A DNA stretch of 64,000 bases from Zopfochytrium polystomum (Eukaryota; Chytridiomycota; Chytridiomycetes; Chytridiales; Chytridiaceae): contig JAIVFJ010000069.1 of NCBI GenBank assembly GCA_025765615.1, positions 1-64,000 of the forward strand, given 5' to 3'. Each line of letters begins with the position of its first letter. Position 1 is the first letter of the stretch. The notes beneath the pieces are model-generated. The model searched no databases. It was not told the origin of the DNA and saw only the letters and a list, made by a program, of their open reading frames with translations. Made by a program: the position numbers and the translations under genes. Shown here one piece after another: positions 53,710-64,000 of the stretch.

Positions 53710-56452
53710 TCACATTTTGAGAAAGTCTTCCCACACCCCTTTTGGCGTCCCAAGGAGGTCGAGCTCCACTCCATGAAGCCACCCTTCCTCGTCCGTATCC
53801 GCCAATGGGTGACGCGCATCGTTCGACCGTACACTGTTGGGCGGGGCAGCCGCAGCCGCAGCAGCCGCCACGTCATACAGGAGCCTTGCCACCGCGTCGT
53901 CCACGGCTGCTTCGCCCTGATGCGGTACTTGCGGACGTTGCTCTTCTTTCCCCACCTTCCAGTTTTCCCCAAGCAACGATGAAGTCGATGACGGTGATGC
54001 TGTTGACGACGACGACGACGACGACGACGACAGCGACAAGGGCAGCAACACCTCGCCTGCAGCCCCTTCATCGGCAGTAGCTGCCTCGCTCGAGCCGCCG
54101 CCAGGCTGCCACTGACTTGTGCTGGCGGGCGGGAACCAGGACGGGGATGGCAGCACCGCCGGCCGTGCGGATGCCGCCGCTGCTGCAGCCTGCCTCGATG
54201 GCGACGGAGGCACTGGCGGTGGCGGCGGCGGGGCCGGGCCAGTCTCCATGGGGTAGGCACGAGGACCCGCCGACAAAGACGAGGACGGCGGCGACCACGC
54301 CGGGCCGGCGCTAGGCGTCGGGTGGAGCGAAAACATTGACGACACGGCGTCGGAGGCGCGGGGGTTCTGCTGAAAGAGGAACGGATTGATCCAGCTGTCG
54401 GGGAAGGCCGTAAGGGTAATTGTTGGCACTGGTTTGGACGGGCGTCGGTGCGACTGGGCATGAGTGAACGCCGTGAAGAAAACGAAAAAGCAGCAATGCT
54501 ACGTGTAAGAGAGGGACGGGGGGAAGAAGGGCCGAGACCCTTGCTGAAATAGGGAAAGTTTTTACCGGTTCTTGGCGCGAGTACGCCCAGTCCAGGCTTT
54601 CGGACGTCTCCAGCATCGCCGAGCGGAGAATCTCACCGACGCCACCTTGGTGCAGGTGCGATTGCTGGGGCAGCTCCTGCTGGTAGTTCGAGTGATGTCG
54701 CGGGCGCAGATTGTGCTGCCGATTCTGTTGCTGCTGTTGCTGAACATGATGCTGTGGGACCTTGAGCGATCCGGCGTTCGCCGGAGATACGTCTGGGATC
54801 GACACAGGAGACTCGAAAAAGGTTGCAGCGGAGGAGGCCGCCGCCGCCGCAGAGAAAGACGACGAGCTTGCAGAGCTTGCGGAGCTGCGCGCGCCGCGGC
54901 CACGGAGCGGGGACTGTGTGGCCACATTGGCTGCAGCGGTCCAATCTGTGTCGGGGTCACCTGCCGCCTCGTCCTCCGAGCCGGATTCATAGACCGGGGA
55001 AACTGGGGACGCTGTCGGCGTCCCGGCAATGTCTTCACCGACCGTTCGGCTGGAGCTGGAAGCAGAGGCAGCGGTGGCGGTAGACGGGATGCGCAGAGGA
55101 ACCCCGGTCACCTTGAGAGGTTTTCGAAAGCCGGGCTGGGCGACCAGTTCATGGGGAATTTTGATAATCTTGATAAGCTCCTCGCTTGGACGGATAAGAC
55201 TGCTCAGCGAGGATGGAGTCATAACGGAGAATGAGATGATTGAGGTTGGTAGGGGACAATAACTAAATTTTCACCTTCGAAGTTTAACGTCCTTCCTGCT
55301 GAAGTATGACACGAGGTGCATGCTGTCTCTGGAGAAATTCGCCAACATTATTTAGCAAGCCAATTGTCGGCGGTGAGGAGGTGAACTAATGGCGTTCGCA
55401 CTTATCCACAACAACGGAAATAGCTGAGGTTGAAGTTAGTTTTGGTAAGGATACACACGAGCGATGAGAAAGTCTTACTTTTTTTGATCAGCGCTTCTGT
55501 TTCGCTCATAAAAATGTAAGTTCCCTAGAGGAGATGTTTAGTGCGAAAGGCTTGATGCACTTGTTCGTAAATTAAGCGACCACTTGCCTTGCTACCAGCT
55601 AACACTTTTGGGGCATCCTGATTGTCCTTGTCCCTCGCGGCAGTTTCTTGCTTGCGTCGCTTGCTGGACCCCGTCACGGCAGAAATCTTGGACTCAACTT
55701 GGTTGTATATGAGGAACTGTGGGAAGGGTATAAGGGTGGGGTTGCCCCTCTGTGCAAGAACGAAGGAAACGCTCACATTTCCGCGCACTCGGCTGGGGCT
55801 CCAAAGTTTTCCGTCGGTCCTGCGATGCGTTTCAGATTATGATGTTTGACGATGGCGGTGGTGATTGTTGTGATTGGCGAGCGGGAAAAGGAGTAAGAAG
55901 GGTGGTAAAGGGAATAGAATGGGGGGCAAGAGAGCAAGAGAGCAGGAGCCGACTATGCTGGGGCTTCTTTCTCTCTGTCGTCTCTGTGTGTGTCACTCTC
56001 TGTCTCTTGTTCCTTCGTCGTCTTCGTGTCCTACCATCGCTTGATTCCACTTTCGGTCTCGCCGTACACAAAAATGTTTCCAGACTTGACGAGCCTCTGA
56101 GAAATTTTGTTTTTGTTTTTTGTTTTTTTTTTTTTTTTTGTTGTGTTTTTTTATTGGTTATTTTTGTAAATACTTCTTTCCTTGGAGACCGCAAATACCT
56201 CTCGCTCCGAGTCATCCATGCGCCGCGACCAGCGCTTCAAAATCCCAAGGCGCGTCGCTTGGAATATGATCAGAGCGTCGTGGGTTGACTCGACGTAGCC
56301 TTTTTTGGGCCGGCGGATTGCTTCGGACGTGAGCTTTTCATCTTGGAAAGAGGACAAGAGAGCATCGTGTCGCACAGACCAAAGTACGTTGCATCCTGGT
56401 TCCACTCACTGCTGCTGGCCGCCGCACCACCACCCGGCGTGGGCTGGGCCAT
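53710..56452 (-). CDS. WOPR-domain transcription factor (Wor1/Ryp1/Gti1/Pac2 family), ten exons
   Basis: Fungal DNA-binding regulator family controlling morphology and development. Exons 56,452-56,380; 56,299-56,199; 56,096-56,035; 55,819-55,777; 55,716-55,606; 55,524-55,479; 55,423-55,402; 55,328-55,275; 55,199-54,566; 54,453-53,710 give 629 residues. The first WOPR half reads YFGYVESTHDALIIFQATRL, RLVKSGNIFVYGETESGIKR and WTDGKLWSPSRVRGNFLIYN; the second reads EALIKKTISVVVDK, MHLVSYFSRKDVKLRS and LIRPSEELIKI. The C-terminal 430 residues are low complexity (S, A, Q, P runs). The donor of intron 5 is uncertain: GTAGCA 10 nt downstream is a better site but breaks the frame. An in-frame ATG at 56,500 is an alternative start. 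Confidence 0.88.
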
Positions 56453-57299
56453 TGCCAGGCTCGGAGCTGTAAAAGGTGGACGAACGAAATTAAAACACAC
56501 GCTCCGTTTCGTCGATCCAACCAGGGCTGGTCACACAGGTGGGACAGCGACAAAGCAAGAAACAAAGGGGGGCGAGGAAGCCCGAAGGTTGAATGGAGCT
56601 GCGTATAGATATACGCACGGCCAAGGCGGCGAACCCGTTAGCGCGACTTTTGCACGCGAAGTCTGTTTCGTCAGGCAGAGCCAATCAAAGCTTCACCAGC
56701 TCCTCAATCTTAGTCTCTGGCTCTGTCTCCCTCCCTCACTCTTCTCCTCTCTTTTCTGCCAGACGTCTTCTTCAAAGTGTGCCGTTCGGTCTTTTGCCGC
56801 CCCAGCTCATTCAGGGGCGGTGACAGGTGACTCTCCAGCTCTGCTCGACTCGACTCGGCTCCGAAACTCTCGTTGTCGTGATGGTTCCAGCTGTGATTTC
56901 CCTGACCGACTTGACTCTCATGATCATCATAATCATCATCATCACCATCAGCATCATCAGCATCACCATCAACATCACCATCACCTTCACTTTCGCCTTC
57001 ACCTCATCACCATCATCAGGCGTTCATCACACAGTCAATTAATCGATCAATCATTTCATCAGTTCGTCGGCTGCTCAGCCAATGTCAATCAACGGATCCT
57101 GCCGATCCAGTAGGCCCTTTGCAGTTGCAGACCGCCCAAGCAGATAATTAACCAGCCGATCAGCCTTCTACCAATTTGCCAGTCAGTCAGTCGGCCAGGC
57201 CAGTCCAGCCGCTGCGCGCGAACTTGGGCGCGCGTTGCAATTGGTCGAGGCGCTTTTGGGTCATAGTGGCGCACGTTGGGGAGGGTGAGAAAATGAGGA

Positions 57300-57330
<31 letters not shown>

Positions 57331-57510
57331 CCAGCCAGCGACACGTGAAAGTCCCCTTAATATTTACTACTGAAAAGCAACAAACAAAAAAAAAAAAAAA
57401 AAATAACAAAAATAAAAACCAAAAGTACGCGCGCCGGAACCGATTTGACCACCTCCTCCTCCCCCACCCCACCAATAAATACATACCCTACATATTATTG
57501 AAGCCCACCC
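56453..57510. promoter_or_regulatory. Long divergent intergenic region with microsatellites
   Basis: About 1.06 kb between the WOPR gene and the 1,164-residue protein gene, both transcribed outward. Contains a CAT/ATC trinucleotide tract (about 56,918-57,018), a GA run (about 57,300-57,330) and an A run (about 57,388-57,402). Regulatory potential is inferred from position only. Confidence 0.5.
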
Positions 57511-60500
57511 ATGGCGCCGCCGCCGACAGCTCCACTCCCACTCCCTCTGTCGCCGCCGTTTTTGCATCCACCACGACCACTGCCGCTGCCGGGTCCAGCC
57601 TGTCCAGCCTGTCCAGCAGCGACAGGCCCAGCGACAGCGACAGCGGCGCCCTCTTCTTCCAGCAACAACTACAACGGCAGCGGTCTCCCGCCGCTACCGC
57701 CGGAAGCTGCTGCGCGTGGCAATACCATCGACCGCAGCCTTGGACGTCGCGTCAAACACTCCCTGGCGAGTGCGTACGCGCCGCACGCACAGAAGCGCCC
57801 CTTGCGCGAACAGCACCGCCGGCTGCAAGGAGAACAGGCTATGAGTGTGCGAGACGTCGCGGAAGAGGAGGAAGAGGGCGAGGGAGTGGGGAGGCCGGAG
57901 CAGAGGCAGGAAGCAAGTACAGCGGAGGGAGCCTTCGGGACCAGTTATGATGATGATGATGATGATGATCACGAGGACGACGATGAAGCTCGCGAAGGCG
58001 ATGGCGATGGCAATAACGGCCGTGACTGCAGTGGTGGTGGCGGCGGCCGCGCGCCGCTCGGAGACCGCCGGCCCGTCTCAATGGCAACGGCCGTTTCGTC
58101 GCACCACCACCAACGCCAAAAAAAGGAAACACGCGATCCGAGGCCACGACGTCGAGCCACCGCACGAAAGGTGCCGCCGCAGTCACTGCACCCGCCGCCG
58201 CCACCGCCGCCGCCGCCGCCGCCGTCTCTGCCGTCGGCCCAGCACTGCGTCAACCCAGCAGCAATCCCCCCGCCAATGATTCCGCAGACGGCGCCTCTTC
58301 CTTCTCCGGCATCGCACCGCCAGCAGCCGCATCCGCAGCCGCAGCAGCCGCAGCAGCAACAGCACCAACGGACCACGCGCTCGCTTTCGCTTGCATTTGT
58401 CGCGTCTGTACTAGCCCGGCGATTGACCGCAAGAAAGAGTCGCCGGCGAGCCCAGCCAGCGACCCTGGGGTCCGAACCTCAAGAACAATCTTCGCCCATA
58501 CCGACCTCCCCTGCCCGTGGCGAGCACTCTGATGGAAGAAGTCCACACATTGCTTGGAGATCCATGCCGTCCTTGCCTGTTAGAAGTGGCACGCGCGCTG
58601 AGTCGTCTGTGCTTGCAAATGTCACGCGTAAGTGGTCGGTGCACCGCAGACGCCCCGCAACGACGCTTTCCGTGGAGACGTTTGACCCACCATCTCCCCC
58701 ACGAGATGAGGTGCTTCGCCCAGCAACGCCAACGGACGCGAACCCTTCGATTGTGGTCGGCCTTCCCTTGTCGGCCCCAACTGTTCCCACATACCCTAAC
58801 TTACCTTCTATGGGCGGTGTGCCAATCCGGACAGAGGAGAATCGATCAACAGAGACTACTCAACCAGGAAACCTTCTAACGAGTGCTATAGCCTCATTGG
58901 GAGCCCCAGAGCTGATGGCAAACCTTCGTCCGAAAGGCCACGGTGTATGGCCGACACATGCCATTCAGGACGGATCCGAATCGGACACTACAAACAATGT
59001 TTCGGCCAGCATTCGCAATGAACAATCACCACTCAGCCCCAGCGAAGCGTTGACAACGAATACAGCCGTGATGACTGCACAGCATCCCGCGGACATTTGC
59101 GACGATACAGGTCGCGTCTCACCATCCCTCTCGCTGCCTACTTCGTTCCGTCATTCAGCGTCGTCTTTGCTCTCTTTGGTGATGGCGTCCGTCGATGACG
59201 CGCACGATTACCCAGAGCCTTTGGGTGACCCGTGCTACCGAGAATCCGCCGAAACAGCAGTAGATATTTTACCTGCTGCCGTTGGTGACTCCAGCCAGAA
59301 AGTGGAGTCTAATCGCCAAGAGTGGAGTGGCTTCGAAGTTGGAGAGTTCATGGGGTCTCAAGGACACATTCCTAATGTCGATTCGTCTTTTAACAAGGTA
59401 AAGACGATTGGTGGCCCTGAGAATGCAGAGCAAATCAAGAACAAGGTCAACGTCAACCTTTCGTCTGCTGGGATCAAAATGCCACGCGACGTACCTTTGA
59501 CGTTCGCCCCAACCCATGCGGTAACGGAAAGGTCTCAATATCAATCCAAAATCATTCGACCGCACACGGCCCTATCCAAATTGGATATGGCAAATAGAAC
59601 TATATTTATTGTCTCTGAGGTCACGGCTTCTACTTTACCGAGTGCGACTATTGGAGAAGAACTTGTACCAGCGGAGATTGAACCAGAAAATGGCGAGGGC
59701 ACACCCGGCCAATGGAGCAGGTTGTCGTCAGCATTCAAGCGAAAGGATTTTATCCCGCGGAATGATGCGATGCCTTCGCGCAGTTTCCGAAGAAAAGGAC
59801 AGGACCGATTATCGATATCTAGCGAACCCTCAGATTCAGACGGTCGCCTCGCCAACTGGGCTCAGCGATTGGTACGTCGAATGAGTTCAAAAAAGATGCT
59901 GGGATCTTCGCGAAATCTTGCCAGTTCCACTTTTGAAAGGACCGAGGAGGAAGACGAAACACCCTATACCAGTGACTTCAACTTGCGAAGCCCAGTGGAC
60001 GAGTCAAGTGCGGGCTGGAAACGAGCGGTTGGGCGCTTTCACGCAGCCTTTGCTTTCGCCAGTCGAAGTCACAGACGAGCATCCTCACCCCTAGCCACAG
60101 TTGATCGGCTGCCTCTGCCACAGTCTCCGCCTCAAGCGGAATTACCCCCTCGAACGTTACGGCGCCGCAGCCGCCAGTACAAATCTCTCTCCAGTCTTGC
60201 GACTCGAGATCAAATACCACCTGTTGTGGTCGCAATGGACCGAAAGGCCGCGAAGTCGCTGCAGAATGACATGGGCACACCGCTAGCGTCAATAATCGAA
60301 AGGAAACCGAAACAACCCACATCAAATTCTACCAGTCTAAGTCTCTTTTTGCAGCGAACAATTTCAAGGCGAAGGAAGCACGATTTTGCTCCAGAGCCAA
60401 GGGCAAGCGTTCTGGCTGGCATTGAATTGGTGAACGAAGGCAGTGTTGGAGGTAGCCGTGGAGGCACGCCTACAACTGGACCTGCGCTTGTCTTGGTCAC

Positions 60501-61059
60501 CGACAGTTATCTTGCAGCGTTGGAGAGTGCTCGACGGGCCGTTAAAGGGTAATTTTGTGGTTGTCGAGAGAGCTGCACTAACTTTGACCCTGACGTTTTC
60601 AGCACGGACTTGAAGAGTGAGGCAACGGATTCTGAAGTACTACCATCCGAGCATCAGACGACCGGACCCTCTGCGCTTGATGCTGTTAAGCTCCATTCCT
60701 CTGAACGTGGCGGTCTCATATCGATCCCAACTGAACCTGGCATGCCATGCCACTCACAAGAACCAACTGTGCCAGAAACAGCGCAGGTGTTCCGCCGAAT
60801 CAAAAGAGTGTCGTCTGCCGCACGGACCAGCGATGCGTCGAGAACGCGGAGCGCACATGTTCGGCGCCGCACAACAAATCCTAAGGCCCAGGCGGACGAC
60901 CGCTCAACCAGTACCGGTCGCATTGCCGCTCTGCCAATTCAGTGCCATTGCTTCGACTGCGTCCAATTGGAGAGCGACCCTTCGGATTCGGCATGCGAAC
61001 TGGTAACCATTTCACCAACCAGCACCGCTACCAAGAGGCTGGAGAGCGATGAGTCTTAG
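57511..61059 (+). CDS. Hypothetical 1,164-residue low-complexity protein, two exons
   Basis: Exon 1 57,511-60,548 and exon 2 60,603-61,059, joined in frame by a 54-nt GT-AG intron with a CTAAC branch site. The N-terminal 330 residues are proline-rich with poly-D (about 147-153), poly-G, an eleven-proline run and poly-Q, and probably disordered. The middle and C-terminal parts are serine-rich with basic patches (ARKSRRR, RTISRRRKHD) and contain repeated R-x-x-S sites, a pattern seen in signalling scaffolds. No catalytic domain, membrane segment or family recognised. The start could be the downstream ATG at 57,841. The long open frame in mixed-composition sequence supports coding. Confidence 0.75.
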
Positions 61060-61277
61060 CCTCAGGACATGTATTCGTATTTAAATATTTTTCTTTTGTT
61101 GTATATCTAGTTCTTCGCCCTTTTCAAACACAGAATTCACTATTCCGACTGTCCATTTGTATTGAACCGACGGGCTGAGCAGTGCTGAGCTTGTCGGTTG
61201 ATGGCGAGAACGAGAACTTCTCCGCCTCAACGCAGAGACACGTACTCTATCCATAAACAACATCTTTCCGTCTCGTG
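61060..61277. other. Short intergenic region between convergent genes
   Basis: 218 bp between two stop codons. TATTTAAATATTTTTC near 61,078-61,093 is AT-rich, as expected for 3' ends. Nothing else seen. Confidence 0.5.
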
Positions 61278-62714
61278 TTACCTCTTTTTGCGCCTGATCT
61301 TCTTGAAACGCTTGGGTGGCAGATCCACCTTGCGCTTTTTCTCCGGCGGGTTGCGGACGCCGGACTTTCCACCGCGAGCACCGCGTGTCAGTCCACCCCC
61401 GGAGCGGCTGGACTCGCTCCGCTTGGCTACGCCAGCCGGGCGGTGGGGCTTGCGCAGCGTCTGCTTTGCGGATGCAGCGGCGGGCGACTCTGGCTGCTTC
61501 CGGCCGGCGCGGCCCCATTTCGCGCGTTTGCTGGCGACCGAGTTTTCGCGGTTGCGGTGGCGGCCGGTATCGCTTTCGTCGTCATCATCTTCATCATCAT
61601 CACCCATATCGTCGTCTTCGTCACCACTACCACCGTTATCGTCCTCGTCGTCGCTGCCGCTGCCGCTGGCGTCACTGTGGTCCCCGTCGACGGCGGCAGG
61701 ATCCAGTTCAAACACGTACAGCAGCGCGCCGTCGATGGACGGGGCCTCCCTGACGGCGGGATGGGTGCGTTGCGGGCGGAAGCCGAGCGCCATCCAGTCG
61801 TCGGCGGCAAACGGGGCGGGCGGCACGGCGAGGCGGAAGCCGGCGGCGGCGGCCTGAGCGTCAAGGTCAAACGCGCGGTAGAATGGCGTCTGGCGCAGCG
61901 CGACGTGCACCTGCCCAGAGAGGTAAGGGTGCGGTCGGCCTGGCCTCTCGTCGTCGTCGTCGTCGTCCTTGTCCTTGTCAGGACGCGCGACGACGAGCCG
62001 ACGGCACTGGCGAAAGAAACGGCGGAGCACGCGCTGGTTTTCGGCCACGTCGCTGGGGGTGCTTCCGCCGACGTGCGGGAAATTGAAAACGATGCGATCG
62101 TAAGGGGCGTTGGCGGCCACGACGGGGTCGGCGGACGCCATGGTTGTGGCGTCCACGCCGTGGCGCAGAGTGACGCGGGTCGCGAGGTCCAGCAACCGGC
62201 GGGCGACGCCGGCTTTGCCGTACTTGAAGGAAAGATCGGAGCGGCGGTCGAGGGAGGTGGCGATGATGTTTAGGCGCGTCGGTGGGGCGGGGGGCTCTGG
62301 GTCGCGGTGGTTGAGGCCGAGGAGCGACGTTACAAGGGCGGCGGCGAAGGAAAAGTCGCCCTCGCCGACGAGGAGGATGCTGTGTCGTCGGGCGTACAGC
62401 GACGATCGGTCCAGCTTCTGCGACGACGGCCCGCCAGAGCGGGGACGATCGGATGCCGCTGCCGCCGTCCTTGGGGCGAGGGCGGCGGCGGCGCCTGGGG
62501 CTTGGCTGTGTTTCTTGCTTTCGTGCGCCCAAAGGGAGCCATTTGGCGAGGCCGCCGCGGCGGCCGACGACGCTGTGGGGTTGAGAAGGGTGAATTGGAC
62601 CAGGTCGAGGGCGTTCGGGGTAAAGAACCCGCCGCTTGCTCGGCCTGCTCGACCGGCGGCATGACCGGCGGCATGACCGGCGGCGGCGGCGGGTCGGCCC
62701 TTCTTGTGCTTCAT
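61278..62714 (-). CDS. BMT5: 25S rRNA (uridine-N3)-methyltransferase, BMT5-like
   Basis: Single-exon SAM-dependent methyltransferase of the DUF2431/BMT5 family, which methylates one uridine of large-subunit rRNA in the nucleolus. Start chosen at 62,714 (MKHKKGRP); the frame extends to 62,831, but that part is encoded by a CA repeat. 478 residues versus about 340 in yeast. SAM motif SILLVGEGDFSFAAALV at about residue 112, then ATSLDRRSDL, HGVDATTM and DRIVFNFPHVGG (family hallmark), followed by ENQRVLRRFFRQC. An acidic insert DKDKDDDDDDE precedes the last core strands. The C-terminus has an acidic tract and a basic tail (KKRKVDLPPKRFKKIRRKKR) fit for nucleolar targeting. Confidence 0.88.
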   Translation of the reverse strand: MKHKKGRPAAAAGHAAGHAAGRAGRASGGFFTPNALDLVQFTLLNPTASSAAAAASPNGSLWAHESKKHSQAPGAAAALAPRTAAAASDRPRSGGPSSQKLDRSSLYARRHSILLVGEGDFSFAAALVTSLLGLNHRDPEPPAPPTRLNIIATSLDRRSDLSFKYGKAGVARRLLDLATRVTLRHGVDATTMASADPVVAANAPYDRIVFNFPHVGGSTPSDVAENQRVLRRFFRQCRRLVVARPDKDKDDDDDDERPGRPHPYLSGQVHVALRQTPFYRAFDLDAQAAAAGFRLAVPPAPFAADDWMALGFRPQRTHPAVREAPSIDGALLYVFELDPAAVDGDHSDASGSGSDDEDDNGGSGDEDDDMGDDDEDDDDESDTGRHRNRENSVASKRAKWGRAGRKQPESPAAASAKQTLRKPHRPAGVAKRSESSRSGGGLTRGARGGKSGVRNPPEKKRKVDLPPKRFKKIRRKKR

Positions 62715-63650
62715 TCGGAACGATTCTTTGCTTTCCGGCTCTTCTCTCACAGCAAACTTGTCAGCGAAGGCGGGCCGCACACACACACGCAACACGCACA
62801 CACGGACACGGACGGACACACACCCAAACACAAGCAGACAGCCTTACTAGTAACACCACCTGCAGACGGGCGGGGCCAAGGGCGCGCGCTCTCCCTCACA
62901 CACACACACACACAATGTGTCTTTCTCTGGAGCGGGCACTGCCGTGCGGTGAACAATGCGACGCGAAAACGCCCTGAGCGCAGCTGGCGCCCGCGTCTTT
63001 ATTTTGCAGAATATGCATGTTTTGGGTTGTGTGTGTGTGTGTGTGGGGGGGTTTCTTCCTTCTTTTTTTTTTTTTTTTCTTGGATTGCTTGGCAGCGGTG
63101 GCAAGCGAAAGCCCTCGTTTCCTTCTTTCTTTCTTTCTTTTTTTCTTTCTTTTCGACTGCGTGCGTGTCACGCACATGGTGCCCGCGTCGTCATCCCCCA
63201 ATCATCAACCACCATCGGCGATTGGATAGATACAGTACAATAGGGCGAGAGAGAGACAGAGAGAGAGAGCGAGTGAGAGTGAAAGAGAGAGAGAGATTAA
63301 ACCTTGCAATGAGTGAAAGGCTGTGCCAAACCTGATTGATTGCGTGGGAGACAGACAGACAACACAGGAAACTGGGGCAAGACCGGCAGACAGACAGACA
63401 AACAAACAAACATCCTTACCGCCAACTTGATCTGATGATAAGGGGTTGCTTGTTTGTTTCTCCTTTCCCCCTTCTTCTCTTCCGAAAGATAAAAAGGGCC
63501 CCCAGTCCCAGTCTCGGTGAGAAAGAGTCACCCACCCACCCAATCACCCCCAAATCACACACCACACATAACACACACCGCTTCGCAGCTGCAAAGTTCG
63601 TAAGCCCCTTCCACCACCACCACCACCCCGCTCCGCCTGAGTGTGTGTGC
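62715..63650. repeat. Simple-sequence-rich intergenic region
   Basis: CA tracts (62,780-62,830 and 62,897-62,914), a GT tract (63,029-63,044), T and CT tracts (63,064-63,153), GA tracts (63,245-63,295) and GACA repeats (63,345-63,405). The long frames across it are by-products of these repeats. It is the probable promoter and 5' UTR space for BMT5 and for the gene beginning near 63,651. Confidence 0.6.
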
Positions 63651-63751
63651 ATGTATCGCCACGCGCACGAAAAGACCTCGCAAGACTACATTTCGGAACA
63701 GGTGAGAACTGGGCGCTTGCTAGCGCCTGATGGAAGGATGGAAAGGACTGC

Positions 63752-63822
<71 letters not shown>

Positions 63823-64000
63823 AATGGCGAGAGAGATGGAGCGAGCACACGAACTCGAGAGATGTGATTGGTTTGCAGCAACATATTCAGTACATTGACT
63901 TAAAAGAATTCGTTCGTGTCTTGTCTCCACCACGGCAGATTTTCAAGGCTATCTCGGCCTAAACTTTCGAACGAACGACCTCAGCGCCCTATCCTTTTCT
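63651..64000 (+). CDS. Possible small or partial gene at the window edge
   Basis: An ATG at 63,651 opens MYRHAHEKTSQDYISEQ, followed by GTGAGA (63,702), a possible donor. A possible acceptor TTTGCAG ends near 63,879 and leads to QHIQYIDLKEFVRVLSPPRQ and a stop at 63,962. The intron would contain the GA repeat at 63,752-63,820. CGGCAG at 63,935-63,940 might instead be another splice site, in which case the gene runs off the window. No homology recognised. Confidence 0.3.
63752..63820 (+). repeat. GA dinucleotide repeat
   Basis: About 33 uninterrupted AG/GA dinucleotides; the longest microsatellite in the window. Confidence 0.95.

Noticed and set aside
54311..55222. 303-codon single frame as a stand-alone gene
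   Set aside because: Its first part continues the WOPR domain and its last 70 codons lie in a clear intron (GTAAAA to CCCAG). It is exon 9 of the WOPR gene.
57839..58376. Long antisense and alternative-frame ORFs over the start of the low-complexity gene
   Set aside because: They are frames of trinucleotide repeats (GAT, CCG) in GC-rich DNA and have homopolymer products. The plus-strand frame 57,511-60,548 is far longer and continues through a well-formed intron.
61275..62273. Plus-strand ORF of 332 codons antisense to BMT5
   Set aside because: The minus-strand frame carries the family motifs (GEGDFSFA, VFNFPHVGG). The antisense product is valine-rich low complexity.
62307..63335. Plus-strand ORF of 342 codons over the BMT5 5' part
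   Set aside because: It runs antisense to conserved BMT5 motifs and then through CA, GT and T repeats; no domain.

Overview
The window is fungal nuclear DNA: a retrotransposon-packed block (about 1-48,000) followed by a compact island of intron-bearing host genes (about 49,650-64,000). The fungal assignment rests on a WOPR-domain regulator (a fungus-specific family), a BMT5-type 25S rRNA methyltransferase, a GPN1 GTPase, short introns (41-215 nt, several with CTAAC-like branch sites) and chromodomain Ty3 and Ty1/copia elements. I cannot place it to phylum.

Retroelement block. Two Ty1/copia families dominate. Family 1 (elements A, B, F, solo LTR H) has a long LTR of about 1.23 kb that starts TGTTGAGATTCG and ends GATTTCATCA. 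Family 2 (D, E, G, I) has a short LTR of about 230-250 bp that starts TGTTAG and ends CTTTCA. Insertion order can be read from 5-bp target-site duplications. B (+) lies inside the RNase H region of D (-), flanked by CAGTG. A (-) lies inside the 5' LTR of B, flanked by CTCAG. H is a solo LTR (AGCTC) inside I. The first 4.8 kb of the window is an inverted copy of 22,983-27,782, so the D-B junction occurs twice. Most copia copies are broken. A Ty3/gypsy chromovirus K (-; 40,717-46,013; duplication GTGAG) has two LTRs that read identical. It carries a clear -1 frameshift signal between gag and pol and a Tf1-like self-priming site, but its pol has two frameshifts. K sits in other DNA that holds a retropepsin fragment and is flanked by 237-bp inverted repeats.

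Host gene island. GPN1 (-) and a mitochondrial carrier (+) diverge from one 542-bp region. The carrier has a C-terminal EF-hand pair and converges on a ten-exon WOPR transcription factor (-). The WOPR gene diverges from a 1,164-residue low-complexity protein gene (+), which converges on BMT5 (-). A possible first exon of another gene lies at the right edge beside a long GA repeat. Apart from GPN1 and BMT5, which serve RNA polymerase II import and ribosome maturation, the host genes show no shared pathway.

The most notable signals are the carrier/EF-hand fusion, the gag-pol frameshift pseudoknot, the self-priming site, the nested and inverted retroelement architecture, and an unexplained GC-rich repeat of about 430 bp that precedes the reverse transcriptase region in two family 2 copies.
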